Shown here piece by piece: positions 8,531 through 17,634 of a stretch of 64,000 bases of DNA. The notes beneath the pieces are model-generated. The model was given only the letters and a program-made list of their open reading frames with translations. It was not told the origin of the DNA and ran no database searches. The DNA is from Coriobacteriaceae bacterium (GTDB lineage: Bacteria > Actinomycetota > Coriobacteriia > Coriobacteriales > UMGS124): the NCBI GenBank assembly GCA_019421015.1, contig JAHZGC010000006.1, positions 62,001 to 126,000 of the forward strand, in the 5' to 3' direction. Positions within the stretch are counted from its first letter, which is position 1. Every line of letters begins with the position of its first letter. The translations under genes were made by a program, and so were the position numbers.

Positions 8531-8993
8531 TCACCCGTACAGCGCGTGGAACTCCCCGCCGTAGCTGCCCTTGCCGGGAAACCCGTCGCGCACGAGCCGC
8601 ACGAACTTCTCGCTTAGCCCAAAGGCGGGCAGGTCGTCAAGGGCGACCATGCGTACCTCGGAGAGGATCTCGCCGTCCTCTCCGACAGCCTGCTCGGAGG
8701 GCGTGCCGGCGATGCGGTGGATCCTGAAGCAGAGGTCGACCACATGGTGGCCGAGGCTCTTGAAACGGTCGGTCACATAGAGCAGCTCGTCTACCTGCAC
8801 CTCAAGGCCCGTCTCCTCCCGCAGCTCGCAGGGCAGGCCCTCCTCGACGGTCTCGCCCGTCTCAAGGGCGCCCCCCGGGCAGGTTCCAGCGCGAGCGTTC
8901 GCGCAGGGTCTCCTTTACCAGTAGAATCCGGTCGTCTTCGAGCAAGATGCCCGTGAGACGTACGCGGGGGAGCTCTCGGTTCATGGGGCCCAT
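8531..8993 (-). pseudogene. Nudix hydrolase, frameshifted
   Basis: On the minus strand the reading starts MGPMNRELPRVRLTG at 8993 and runs to NLPGG. The frame then shifts by one base in a run of six C (8871-8876) and continues ALETGETVEEG...CELREETGL to a stop at 8531. Joined, these form a Nudix box G-x5-E-x7-xE-x-REExG, with Cys where Arg is usual, in a protein of about 153 aa. Nudix enzymes hydrolyse nucleoside diphosphate derivatives. A single-base homopolymer error is at least as likely as true inactivation. Confidence 0.75.
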
Positions 8994-9215
8994 CGGCGCA
9001 TCTCCCAAGGGGTCGGCGGTGCTGCGGGTGTGGCTTTGGACCAGCAGGCATGGTTTTGGCCAACGAGCACAGTTTTAACCAGCCGCGCCATGATGGCAAG
9101 AGGACAGTTGGGGGATTGTGGCACGTGCTACGTATCGGCCGGGCGAGTTTGTGGCGTCTGCAACAAAGGGTGGCAGGGGGCGACGTTTGGGGGGCATGTC
9201 TACGGGCCGGCCTCC

Positions 9216-10223
9216 TCACCACAGCGCGAGCCGGGCGGTGACCTCCTCGGCCGTGGGGGAGGAGGTCATGCCGCCGGGGCGCTCCACCGTGAAGCTGGCG
9301 GCGGTGCAGCCAAAGCGGGCGCAGTCGTGCAGCTGCCCCGCGCCAAGCCGCTCGACGTCTGCCTGCGTGCGTACCCCCGCCTCGTGTACGAGCCACGCGA
9401 GGCATGCGCCCCAAAAGCTGTCGCCGGCCCCGGTGGTGTCGAGCACTTCGACGGGCGAGAAGGCCTCTACCTGCGCCGATGCCGACGACGTGGCCAGAAG
9501 GGCGCCATCCTGCGCGCGGGTGATGGCCAGGAGGCACGGACCCAGGCCCAGCAGCCGTTCGGTTGCCTGGGCAAGGTCGGCGGTGTTACTGAGCAGAAGG
9601 GCCTCTTCCTCGCTCACCTTGAGCAGATCGGTGTGTGCGATGAGACCCAGGGTTTCTCGGAGCATGGCGTCGGCGCTGCGCCACGCATAGGGGCGCAGGT
9701 TGGCGTCGCAGCTCACAAGGGTGCCGGCGGTTTGCGCCTCCCGGGCTAGGTCGAGCACGGTGCCGCGACTTGGCTCATCGGTGAGCGAGAGGGTGCCCAG
9801 GTGCAGGACCCGGGCGGCTTGGGGGAGAAGGGCCGGCAGGTCGGAGCGCCTGAGCAGCTGATCGGCGCCGGGCTTGCGCACGAAGGAGTACGAGAACCCG
9901 TCGGTCGCGGGGTCGAGCGTGGCGAACGCCAGAGTTGTGCAGGCTTCGTCGGTGCGGCAGGCGAGGCCGGTGTCGACGCCGCAGCTCCGGAGCGTCTCGA
10001 TGAGGAAGGCTCCCATGGGGTCGCTGCCCACCGTGCCGACGAAGGCCGCCGCCAGCCCGAGCTTTGCCACCGCCGCTGCCAGGTTGGCCGGGGCACCCCC
10101 GGGGTTGCGCTCGTAGAGGGCCACGCCGTACTCGTTGACGCCGACCTGGGTCAGGTCTACGAGGATTTCGCCCACGGAGACGAGGTCGTAGAAGGGGAGG
10201 GGCGCGGGAACGGGCTCTTGCAT
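9216..10223 (-). CDS. PfkB family carbohydrate kinase, fructokinase-like
   Basis: The protein has 335 aa. The first PfkB signature (PGGAPANLAAAVAKLG, about residue 41) and the second signature DTTGAGDSF (262-270, with the catalytic Asp of GAGD) are both intact. The family phosphorylates fructose and related sugars with ATP in the cytoplasm. The start MQEPVPAPL follows AGAAAGG; the frame is open further upstream without a ribosome site. It is divergent from the LuxR gene at 10327 with only about 100 bp between them. Confidence 0.9.
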   Translation of the reverse strand: MQEPVPAPLPFYDLVSVGEILVDLTQVGVNEYGVALYERNPGGAPANLAAAVAKLGLAAAFVGTVGSDPMGAFLIETLRSCGVDTGLACRTDEACTTLAFATLDPATDGFSYSFVRKPGADQLLRRSDLPALLPQAARVLHLGTLSLTDEPSRGTVLDLAREAQTAGTLVSCDANLRPYAWRSADAMLRETLGLIAHTDLLKVSEEEALLLSNTADLAQATERLLGLGPCLLAITRAQDGALLATSSASAQVEAFSPVEVLDTTGAGDSFWGACLAWLVHEAGVRTQADVERLGAGQLHDCARFGCTAASFTVERPGGMTSSPTAEEVTARLALW

Positions 10224-10326
10224 GGCGGGACCTTTCTGGCGGTGGGGGGAACGGCATGAGATTGTAAGTGCTCCCAGATGCCGTTTAAGATAGCACTGCC
10301 TTATTCGCACTGGTTGTCTCGGACCA

Positions 10327-11913
10327 ATGAGTATCGGGAGCGCGGCATTGAACACTGACCCCCTATCGGCTGCATCCGGCCTCCGTCCTGCACCCCATCG
10401 TTCCTGGGCGCCGATCCTTCAGATGCTGCGTGTGTTCTGGCCGTGCATGATTGGCATGACGCTTGCTCGGGTGAACATTCTCGTGGTGGGCGGCACCGCG
10501 TATTCCCAGGACGACGGTGCGTCGTTGGTCGACGGTACCAACCTGATGAAATGCGCCTTGTTCGCACTGTTCGCCCTCTATCTTTACGGGCGTCGGAGTG
10601 CCCTTTCGGATAGGGTAGTCCGCAGGCTGGCTTTGGGCTCCATGGTCGTTCAGGGGCTGAGCGTTCTGCTCACGGCCGGGCTGGTGTCGGCCCAAATCGC
10701 TGGGGCCGGGCCCTTGCTCGAGGTGCTATCGATGACGAACTCGATTATGGGTTCGCTCCTCATCTTCTTCTGGCTGAGGCAGGCGCGGGGTATGAGCGTG
10801 CGCATGGCCTTGGTGTATGTGGTGGGGGCCCGCATCGCAAGCGAGCTGTGGCTCTATGCCATGGGGTTTGCCCCTTATGCCGTGTCTTTGTGGATCACCG
10901 GCATTGCGGGTGTTGCCCAGGTCCCGCTGCTGCTGCTTTCTCGCGACAGGAGTGGCCGGCTTTCTGCGGTGCTCAAACAGGGCATCTACTCCGAGATTGA
11001 CCAGGAGGGGTACCGCGCCCTTTGGTTCGGCAACACAAAGCTCACGGCTGCTAACACGCTGTGCCTGTTTCTCATGGGTCTGGTGGTCGGGGCCCTGGCC
11101 GGGTTTGCGACCGGCGGGGAGGTCGGCCTGGGCTTGGCGGGACAAAGCGTCTGCCTGCTGTTGACCGTTGGGGTTCTGGGAATTCTGGCGGCGGCCTGCA
11201 TGCGGAGAAACCCTTTGGATTTCTCGGTGTTTGCCTGGAACGCCATGACCCTGCTCGCTTTGGGCTCCATTGCGGGTTACGCGGTCTTTGCGGCCGGGAC
11301 GCCGTGGGGGTTTGTGTTCGCCACGGCGCTTGGAGCGGTCTTTGGGGTGCTTAAGTGGTTCATCACAATCGAGCTTATGTCCGAGGGCAAGCGCGACAGC
11401 TATTTTTACGCCATTGTGGTGTTTGTCGTGATGCTCCTGCCCCGATCGATCGCGGGCCTGGGTCTGACGTTTGGCTATGAAGCGCTCGGCCTGATGCCCG
11501 GGGCGACGGCCACACTGCTCTTTTTTGTGCTCGCCCTTGTCACGATGGCCGTTTATCGCACGCTTATAGCCACCGCCGTGTTCATGTCGTCTGCGGGGCA
11601 GGCGGACGCCTCGGTGCAGCCGACTGTCTTTGATCGCGTTCTCGACCTCGAGGAGGGGCCGTCGTCGTTTGCCCAGTACCGAGACGCCACCCTGCGGCAC
11701 AATGCGCGTGAGGTGGGAGGGGTGTTCTGCCTAACCGAGCGCGAGGTGGACGTCTTGGCCCTTTATGCCTCCGGGCTTACCCAGAAGCGCATCGCCGAGG
11801 AGCTGGACCTTGCCCCGAGCACGGTGCATTCGTACATCAAGTCGATGTATGCCAAGACCGGTTTTCACGGCCGCCAAGACGTCCTTGACTACATGCGCGA
11901 CTACGTGTCATAG
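10327..11913 (+). CDS. LuxR-type regulator with polytopic membrane N-terminus
   Basis: The protein has 528 aa. About 400 residues of alternating hydrophobic segments suggest roughly 12 transmembrane helices. The last 65 residues are a GerE/LuxR DNA-binding domain (TEREVDVLALYASGLTQKRI through STVHSYIKSMYAKTG). This architecture is expanded in Eggerthellaceae, where such genes sit next to respiratory reductases and respond to their substrates. Here the neighbours are a sugar kinase (divergent) and an AOR remnant (convergent), so the target is unclear. The start has only a weak ribosome site. Confidence 0.88.
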   Translation: MSIGSAALNTDPLSAASGLRPAPHRSWAPILQMLRVFWPCMIGMTLARVNILVVGGTAYSQDDGASLVDGTNLMKCALFALFALYLYGRRSALSDRVVRRLALGSMVVQGLSVLLTAGLVSAQIAGAGPLLEVLSMTNSIMGSLLIFFWLRQARGMSVRMALVYVVGARIASELWLYAMGFAPYAVSLWITGIAGVAQVPLLLLSRDRSGRLSAVLKQGIYSEIDQEGYRALWFGNTKLTAANTLCLFLMGLVVGALAGFATGGEVGLGLAGQSVCLLLTVGVLGILAAACMRRNPLDFSVFAWNAMTLLALGSIAGYAVFAAGTPWGFVFATALGAVFGVLKWFITIELMSEGKRDSYFYAIVVFVVMLLPRSIAGLGLTFGYEALGLMPGATATLLFFVLALVTMAVYRTLIATAVFMSSAGQADASVQPTVFDRVLDLEEGPSSFAQYRDATLRHNAREVGGVFCLTEREVDVLALYASGLTQKRIAEELDLAPSTVHSYIKSMYAKTGFHGRQDVLDYMRDYVS

Positions 11914-11938
11914 GGGCAGGCGGCCGGGTGCTTGCGAA

Positions 11939-11976
11939 GGGGCCCCGCAGCCGTTGGGGGAGCGGTTGCGGGGCCC
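11939..11976. terminator. bidirectional hairpin between convergent genes
   Basis: GGGGCCCCGCAGCCG (11939-11953) pairs with CGGTTGCGGGGCCC (11963-11976) around a 9-base loop. It lies between the 3' ends of the LuxR gene and the AOR gene. No T tract is present. Confidence 0.6.
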
Positions 11977-12018
11977 GATGGGGGGACGGCGGGGGAGAGG
12001 GGCGGATGGGCTGGGCTT

Positions 12019-13620
12019 TTAGGCAAGGCCCAAGGCGAGCATCTTCTCCTTGACGTCTTCCATGCCGTAGTAGTCGTAGCTCTCAGCCGTGGGAGCGCCG
12101 CTCTCCGAATCCCACTTGAGCTGCTCATAGATCATGCTGAACGCTTTTTGCACATCGTCGCGGTCCGACTTGACAGTCCCGTCGTCGAAGGCGTTCTTCT
12201 CGGGGTCGCGGGTGAAAGACCACTCGGTGGGGGCGTCGTGCTCGTTGCGCATGTCCATGGTGCCCATGTCGCGTACCTCTCCGGCACGCTGGATGGTCAT
12301 GATGCGGGCGCCCGCCTTCTCCAGCTCCTCGGTGGTCCACTCCTCGCCTGTGACGGCGGTCATGAACTTGGCCTCGAGGTCGAGGTCGCCGCGATAGCCG
12401 CGCTCCTTGAGAGGGGAGGCGCTGACGGGCCAGACCCAGCCGCAGGGGGTGAGGCTGTTGACCAGGTTGTCGCGCACCACGGCCCACCAGGCAAAGCGTG
12501 CCTTGGACTCGTTGATGGGCGTGTAGTGCTTTGCGGGGTCCACCGCGTCGGGCGATCCCCAGATCTCGGCGGCCAGCTCCTTCTTGACCTCGATGGGCAG
12601 GCCGCAGTTCACGAAGTTCTGCAGGGCGTGGTTCATCGAGTCGCGGTTCTTGAGGGTGTTGTAGGCAAACGCCGTGGAGCCACCGTTTTTGGGACCGTGG
12701 TGCTCGCAGTACCCCAGCTTGCTGATGAGCTGGGACTGGGGGTTGTCGAACCAGTCCATACAGCCCCAGCGCTCGCACCACACGATGGGCCCATGGCCAA
12801 CGTAGGCAAGCTCGCTGTCGTTGCGGGCGATAGCGGTGAAGAGGTCGGTGAGGATTGTGGGGTCGTTGCGGTAGAACTTGTCCCAGTCGAAGGAGGCGTA
12901 CTCCTCGGCGGGCAGCACGCGTTCAAACACACCGGTGGCGTCGCACCAGGCGATGGCGCGGTACATCTCCACATAGCCGTCCCAAAGGCCCAGGTCGTCG
13001 ACCAGGTTGCAACCCAGGGCATGCCAGAAGATGGTGTCTTTGCTCTCGGTGATGCCGGTCTTCAGGAAGGGCTCCATGTTTTTGAAGGCCAGGTTGGGCG
13101 CGCAACAGTTGCCCGTGATCGCATAGGAGCCGAAGCGCTCCTCGAGTTCGGGGATGTTTGCGTCGACTTTGCAGTGGTAGAGGCACCCGTAGCAGCCGCC
13201 GGCCTTGACGCTGTACTGTTCGGCCGCCTCGCCCCAGTCGCGCACGGCGCGCTCGGAGCGCAGACCGATCTTGTTGACCTCGCCGGGAGGGCATACACCG
13301 AGTTCGCGTGGGCCGCCTTCGGCTGCACCCCAAGTCAGGCCCGGCTTGGCCTTCCACATGGACTCCTCATCGTAGTACTCGGCCCAGTCCTGGGGTTCGT
13401 CGGGTACTACGCACATCTGGCAGGAGCTGGCAAGTTCGGTGGCGAAGTAGTCGCACAGGTGGGCGAACTCCTCGGGGTCCTTGATGTTCACGTGGCCGGT
13501 GCCCTGAACCACGAGGGCCTTGCAGTTTTTGGAGCCCATGACGGCACCGGTGCCTGCGCCGGCGGAGTGCTTGCGCGAGTTGATGATGCAGGAGCTTTGG
13601 AGCCGAGGTCGGTAGCGGTG
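12019..13620 (-). pseudogene. aldehyde:ferredoxin oxidoreductase, N-terminus missing and frameshifted
   Basis: The frame from about 13596 down to 12019 encodes more than 500 residues typical of AOR, beginning SCIINSRKHSAGAGTGAVMG (the AFOR_N/AFOR_C junction region) and containing the [4Fe-4S] motif GGCYGCLYHC. AOR enzymes oxidise aldehydes to acids with a tungstopterin cofactor. The first 180-200 residues of the family are absent. Upstream bases at about 13596-13620 seem to continue the match (HSVTATDLGSKA) in another frame, implying an indel at 13591-13596. Coding similarity then stops where a ferredoxin gene starts on the other strand. The protein cannot be functional as read. Confidence 0.75.
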
Positions 13621-13625
13621 ACGGA

Positions 13626-13964
13626 GTGTTTGGGAATATCCAGTGGACGGTCGACACCTGCAAACAGTGTGCGGATCCGGCCTGCGTGGCGAGCTGTCCC
13701 ACCGGTGCCATGGCACGCAACGCGGAGACCGGCCTAGTGAGCGCCAACGAAGAGGCGTGCGTGGGCTGCGGTGCTTGCGTGGAGGGCTGCCCGTGGCACA
13801 TGCCCCGCGTTAAGCGGGACACGTCGACATCGGTCAAATGCGTGGCCTGCGGACGCTGCGCCGAACAGTGTCCCAACGGGGCCATTGTCTTGGTGAGCTG
13901 GGAGGACATTGCTCTCCAGGCGTTCGGTGAAGGTGCGTGCAATACCATGGACCTGGTGGGATAA
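13626..13964 (+). CDS. 4Fe-4S ferredoxin, 5'-truncated (AOR partner type)
   Basis: 112 residues begin at a GTG with no ribosome site. They contain CKQCADPACVASCPTG, CVGCGACVEGCP and CVACGRCAEQCPNG, so at least two to three [4Fe-4S] sites are visible. Ferredoxins of this HycB/DmsB-like type normally carry another Cys cluster about 60 residues before FGNIQWTVDTC, which is missing here. The gene points away from the AOR remnant and the two lose their 5' ends at the same spot, near 13620. It is probably a broken gene whose remaining frame is open. Confidence 0.7.
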   Translation: MFGNIQWTVDTCKQCADPACVASCPTGAMARNAETGLVSANEEACVGCGACVEGCPWHMPRVKRDTSTSVKCVACGRCAEQCPNGAIVLVSWEDIALQAFGEGACNTMDLVG

Positions 13965-14034
13965 GGGCAGTTTTTTAGAGCGCCTCCGGTGGTCAGGACT
14001 GCCCTATCTGGCCGGGGGCTCTCCACAAGGTTCT

Positions 14035-14979
14035 TTACTGCTCGGCTACCGTGCCGTCGTCCACCTCGTCGGCGCACCAGCGGGCGGCCCACCAGGCGGC
14101 GCTGCGGTTCATCTCGGCCATGAAGTCGCTCGTGTGCTTGCGGTGGTAGAGCTTGCGCACGCGCTCGCCGGCGGGCGCGCCGTTGGCGACGGCGTGGGGT
14201 GTGAACTTGGCGTCGAGTTCGGCCACCTGGGCGGCGATCGTCTCGGGGTCGGCCGGGTGGTAGCGGTCCTGCATAACCAGGTTCACCACGGGATGCGGGG
14301 TGTGGGTGGGAGCCTCTTGCCGTGAGGTGGTTTGGGGCTCCGCGGGGTTCTCCGCCGCAAGGGGCTGGTCGTCGACCGTGCACGAGACGGAGCGCGCGCC
14401 GGGCTCGGGCTGCCTGCGGTGGCCAAAGACCACGAGCGAAATGGGCACCGTGGCCGGTGGCAGATCGAGCAGCTCAGCGACCTGCTCGCCCCGCTCGATA
14501 ACGTCGCCGATGTAGCAGGAGCCGATGCCGAGCGACTCGGCCGCCAGCACCGCCGTCTGGGCCGCGATCACGGTGTCTTGGCACGAGAGCAGCAGGTCGC
14601 CGATGCCGGGCTTGCGCCGCGCGTATTGGGGGAAGCTCGGCAGCGACGGGTCGTCGTAGCAGCCGACGGCCTGGTAGAGGTCGCACCACTTGCGGTTGTC
14701 GGCCACAAAGAGCAGCCAGAACGGCGCCTCAAGCATAAAGGGCTGGTCGTCGCAGAGGTGGCAGAGCTCCCGACGGGCGTGCTCGTCGTCGATGACGAGG
14801 ATGGAGTAGAACATCATGGCCCCGGCCGACGGCCCGCGGCTGGCGGCGTGCAGGATGGCCTGACGCTCGTCGGCGGTCACGGGGTCGGCGGTGAACTTGC
14901 GGGCAGTGGAGCGGCGCTCGATGAGGTCGAGCACGGGGTTTGCCAGGGCGGGTACCGGCTGGTCGGCGTCGATGGCCAT
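14035..14979 (-). CDS. nitroreductase family protein
   Basis: The protein has 314 aa. The N-terminal RRSTARKFTADPVTADERQAIL and the central SCQDTVIAAQTAVLAAESLGIGSCYIGD are characteristic of FMN-binding nitroreductases (NAD(P)H-dependent, cytoplasmic). The C-terminal 100 residues extend beyond the usual 200-aa domain and end in RKHTSDFMAEMNRSAAWW, seen in longer members. The start MAIDADQP has GAAAGGA upstream; an open frame up to 15234 runs through the inverted repeat at 15093 and is not used. Confidence 0.85.
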   Translation of the reverse strand: MAIDADQPVPALANPVLDLIERRSTARKFTADPVTADERQAILHAASRGPSAGAMMFYSILVIDDEHARRELCHLCDDQPFMLEAPFWLLFVADNRKWCDLYQAVGCYDDPSLPSFPQYARRKPGIGDLLLSCQDTVIAAQTAVLAAESLGIGSCYIGDVIERGEQVAELLDLPPATVPISLVVFGHRRQPEPGARSVSCTVDDQPLAAENPAEPQTTSRQEAPTHTPHPVVNLVMQDRYHPADPETIAAQVAELDAKFTPHAVANGAPAGERVRKLYHRKHTSDFMAEMNRSAAWWAARWCADEVDDGTVAEQ

Positions 14980-15092
14980 GGTCGTGGATCCTTTCGGAGG
15001 GTGGGCCGGGCGGTGCGGGGGGCTTGCCGGCCTATGGTAGCGCGTTTGGGCGGGGCAGTTGGGGCCGGTTTGGGAGCGAGGGGTCGGTGGCT

Positions 15093-15232
15093 GGTCAAAA
15101 ATTCCGGTTTGACAACATTCCATAGGAGATTTGGGGCATCCTTGGGGGCGCCGTGCCGACAAACGCCCAGGAAAGGTGAGCGGTGATTGGCCCAAGGTCT
15201 GCTCGGATGTTGTCAAACTGGAATTTTTGACC
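15093..15232. repeat. 140-bp element with 26-bp inverted ends
   Basis: GGTCAAAAATTCCGGTTTGA... at 15093-15118 is repeated inverted at 15207-15232 with one mismatch. About 88 non-coding bases lie between. It has the size and form of a MITE. It lies between the starts of the nitroreductase and the YhcH-like gene. Nothing else was recognised in 14980-15453. Confidence 0.6.
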
Positions 15233-15453
15233 ATGGAGGGGTGGCTTCATCGACACTGTCGCTCATGAGCAAAGAAAAATGCGAATAAAATTGTATCAAT
15301 ATCCTTTTTTATGAAATATCACTTCCACGTTCCCCTCGGGGCTTTCGGTTGGCGTTGCAAAACCGATTGGGGCTGGCGCACCCATGACCCTGCGGGGCGG
15401 GGTGGATGCGTGGGGGTGGGCGCGACGGCCGCCCCCACGCCCCGACCGGGATG

Positions 15454-15909
15454 CTAGCCCGCCAGGTGCTCCACACGTACCTTGAAGACCGCCTTCTTCA
15501 CCGGGGCCGGCGCGTCGTCGATCGAGACGCCCGGCATATGGGCGTCCTCGGGCATCACGAGGCACCAGCGGCCCGGAGTCATCAAGAAGCGCTCTCCGCC
15601 GTGGACCCCGCTGTAGAGAACGCAGTCACCGTCGGCGTCGTAGGGGCTCGTGACCTCGAGCGCGTCGATGGGCGCCACCTCGATCTGCTCGGCCCCTCGG
15701 ATCACCACCTGGATGTCCACGTAGTCGCGATGGGCCTCGTAGCAGGCGTCCTGGCGCAGCTTGGTGGTGTACTCCATCACGTTCACAAAGTCGCCGTTGC
15801 CCAGGTCATAGCAGCCGCAGCCCAGGGCGGCAAGGTCGTGTTCGGCGATGAACGCCGCGGCGGCGGGGCTTACCAGGGTTATCTGGTTCAGGTCGGTGGA
15901 GAAGATCAC
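15454..15909 (-). CDS. YhcH/YjgK/YiaL family protein
   Basis: The protein has 151 aa. Features of the family (a cupin-like beta-barrel once described as the EbgC beta-galactosidase subunit) include HRDYVDIQVVIRGAE, GVHGGERFLMTPGRWCLVMPEDAHMPG and the final KKAVFKVRV. The metal-binding positions are conserved in appearance (His and Glu in these motifs). The start is GTG, with GGAGG six bases upstream. The family is linked to sugar or sialic-acid metabolism, but its reaction is not settled. It is divergent from the CMD-cupin gene. Confidence 0.85.
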   Translation of the reverse strand: MIFSTDLNQITLVSPAAAAFIAEHDLAALGCGCYDLGNGDFVNVMEYTTKLRQDACYEAHRDYVDIQVVIRGAEQIEVAPIDALEVTSPYDADGDCVLYSGVHGGERFLMTPGRWCLVMPEDAHMPGVSIDDAPAPVKKAVFKVRVEHLAG

Positions 15910-16201
15910 GGGTGCCTCCAAAGAAAAGTGGCTATGGGGTGTGCGTACGGTACCGGATCGAGGGTGCCTGCCGATTGTAGCCCACTTGGCCGGATTTGCC
16001 GCCCAAGGGCGCTCTGGGCGGCCGTCCCTGTTTTGCAGTAGGGCGTTTCCGGGAAGAGGACGACCGGCACGGCATGGGGTTTGCCGGGAGACGCTTGACT
16101 TGGAGCGAGGTTCAAGACCTAGCGTGAATCGTCCAGACGCCCGGGGCCGCATGTTCCGGGCGTCTCCGCATATCGTGTCTTCGAGGAGAAAGGCCCTCAT
16201 C

Positions 16202-16939
16202 ATGAGCCAGGTCAAGCAGACGGCGGGCCGCGACACGCTGGGCGCGTTTGCTCCCCAGTTCGCAGCCCTCAACGACGACGTGCTGTTCGGGGAGGTGTGG
16301 TCCAACGACGCGCTGTCGCTCAAGACGCGCTCGATCCTCACGGTGACGGTCTTGGTGAGCAAGGGACTCGTGGATAGCTCGTTCGCCTACCACATGGCCA
16401 CGGCCAAACAGAACGGCGTGACGCGCGAGGAGATGGCCGCCGTCCTGACGCATGTGGCCTTCTACGCCGGCTGGCCCAACGCCTGGGCGGCCTTCCGCGT
16501 GGCGCTCGAGGTCTACAAGGACGACGACGGCGCTGACGGCGGCCTCTTTGGCCTCGGCGCCCCCAACGACGCCTACGCCCAGTACTTCAGCGGCCGCTCG
16601 TACCTCAAGCCGCTCACCGACCCGGCCCAGACCGTCTTTATGGCCAACGTGACCTTTGAGCCGGGCTGCCGCAACAACTGGCACGTGCACAAGGCGTCCC
16701 AAGGCGGCGGCCAGGTGCTGCTGTGCTGCGGCGGTCGCGGCTGGTATCAGGAGTGGGGCCAGCCGGCGCGCGAGCTGCACCCCGGCGACGCGGTGACCAT
16801 CCCCGCCAACGTGAAGCACTGGCACGGCGCTGCGCGCGACAGCTGGTTCTCGCACATGGCCGTGGAGGTTCCGGGCGAGAACACCGCCAACGAGTGGCTG
16901 GAGCCGGTGGACCAGGCGGAGTACGACCGGCTGCCGTAA
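16202..16939 (+). CDS. carboxymuconolactone decarboxylase-cupin fusion
   Basis: The protein has 245 aa. Residues 1-115 are an AhpD/CMD-like helical domain (SLKTRSILTVTVLVSKGLV through LTHVAFYAGWP). Residues about 135-235 are a cupin with NNWHVHKASQGGGQVLL and PANVKHWHGA, whose His residues would bind a metal. The CMD part lacks the redox CxxC of AhpD; SSFAYHM occupies that place, so a peroxidase role is unlikely. Such fusions occur in anaerobes and may act on quinones or small aromatic compounds; the substrate is unknown. Confidence 0.85.
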   Translation: MSQVKQTAGRDTLGAFAPQFAALNDDVLFGEVWSNDALSLKTRSILTVTVLVSKGLVDSSFAYHMATAKQNGVTREEMAAVLTHVAFYAGWPNAWAAFRVALEVYKDDDGADGGLFGLGAPNDAYAQYFSGRSYLKPLTDPAQTVFMANVTFEPGCRNNWHVHKASQGGGQVLLCCGGRGWYQEWGQPARELHPGDAVTIPANVKHWHGAARDSWFSHMAVEVPGENTANEWLEPVDQAEYDRLP

Positions 16940-16949
16940 GGGGAAGGCT

Positions 16950-17012
16950 CCGGCGCGCTGAGCCCGACGGTCGGGGGTTTAGACCCGACGGGCGGGGGCC
17001 GGGGCGCGCCGG
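16950..17012 (+). terminator. hairpin after the CMD-cupin gene
   Basis: CCGGCGCG (16950-16957) pairs with CGCGCCGG (17005-17012), with a smaller CCGAC/GTCGG hairpin inside. It begins ten bases after the stop codon. No T tract is present. Confidence 0.4.
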
Positions 17013-17048
17013 CTTGCTGCGGCCGCGCCGTTCCGAGAAGACTTGTCA

Positions 17049-17111
17049 ATTAAGCCTTGACTTAACTGGAGGACGGGCTATCATGCTCTCCAGTTAAGCG
17101 TTGGCTTAACT
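17049..17111 (+). promoter_or_regulatory. ArsR-type double operator and promoter
   Basis: Two inverted arms (17049-17071 and 17088-17111) each contain a palindrome TTAAGC(C/G)TTG(A/G)CTTAA. Together they form a larger inverted repeat around a sigma-70 promoter, TTGACT (17057-17062), 16 bp, TATCAT (17079-17084). The first operator covers -35. The next gene encodes an ArsR repressor, so autoregulation is likely. Confidence 0.8.
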
Positions 17112-17147
17112 CACGGGCGACGGAGGCAGAAACGGGAGGTGCGTGCG

Positions 17148-17486
17148 GTGGACGTCGAGATGCCCAAGTTCTTCAAGGCGCTCAGCGACCCCACGCGCTA
17201 CAAGATCTTCCTCCTTCTGCTCGAGCGCCATCACTGCTCGCGCTCTTTGGCCCAGGCGCTCGGCATCAGCGAGCCTGCCGTGTCGCAGCACATGGCGGTG
17301 CTCAAAGACTGCGGCCTGGTGGTGGGCGTGCGCCACTGTCGACACATCCACTATGTGGTTGACGAGCGCGTGCTCGCGGCAGCCCTCTCGCAGATGGGCG
17401 GGTGGATCCAGGCGTCGCGCACGGCCTGCGACTGCCAGGGGCGCGACCGGTGCGCCTTCTGCGAGCGGTGCGGCCTGACTGGCTGA
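17148..17486 (+). CDS. ArsR family repressor with Cys-rich tail
   Basis: The protein has 112 aa. The winged helix ALSDPTRYKIFLLLLERHHCS through ISEPAVSQHMAVLKDCGLV is canonical ArsR. The C-terminus ACDCQGRDRCAFCERCG holds five Cys and could bind a metal or Fe-S cluster as the sensing element. The GTG at 17148 is chosen because GGGAGG ends eight bases before it; the in-frame GTG at 17139 overlaps that site. The promoter carries a matched double operator. The following NifX-like gene is probably part of the regulon. Confidence 0.85.
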   Translation: MDVEMPKFFKALSDPTRYKIFLLLLERHHCSRSLAQALGISEPAVSQHMAVLKDCGLVVGVRHCRHIHYVVDERVLAAALSQMGGWIQASRTACDCQGRDRCAFCERCGLTG

Positions 17487-17634
17487 GGCCGTCGTGCGGG
17501 GAGGCGGCCCCGTGAGTCCGTCGTGCAGGTTCTCGGTTCTTCCGGCCGAGCGGTGCCCGTCCCAAGGGCGTCTCGGCCGTGTAGGTAAAAACGGTGCGCC
17601 CCTGCGGGCGGCGCGGCAAGAGAGGGAGTTCACC

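Noticed and set aside
13367..14383. Minus-strand 338-aa ORF over the ferredoxin
   Set aside because: Antisense of the ferredoxin and nitroreductase genes with no family features.
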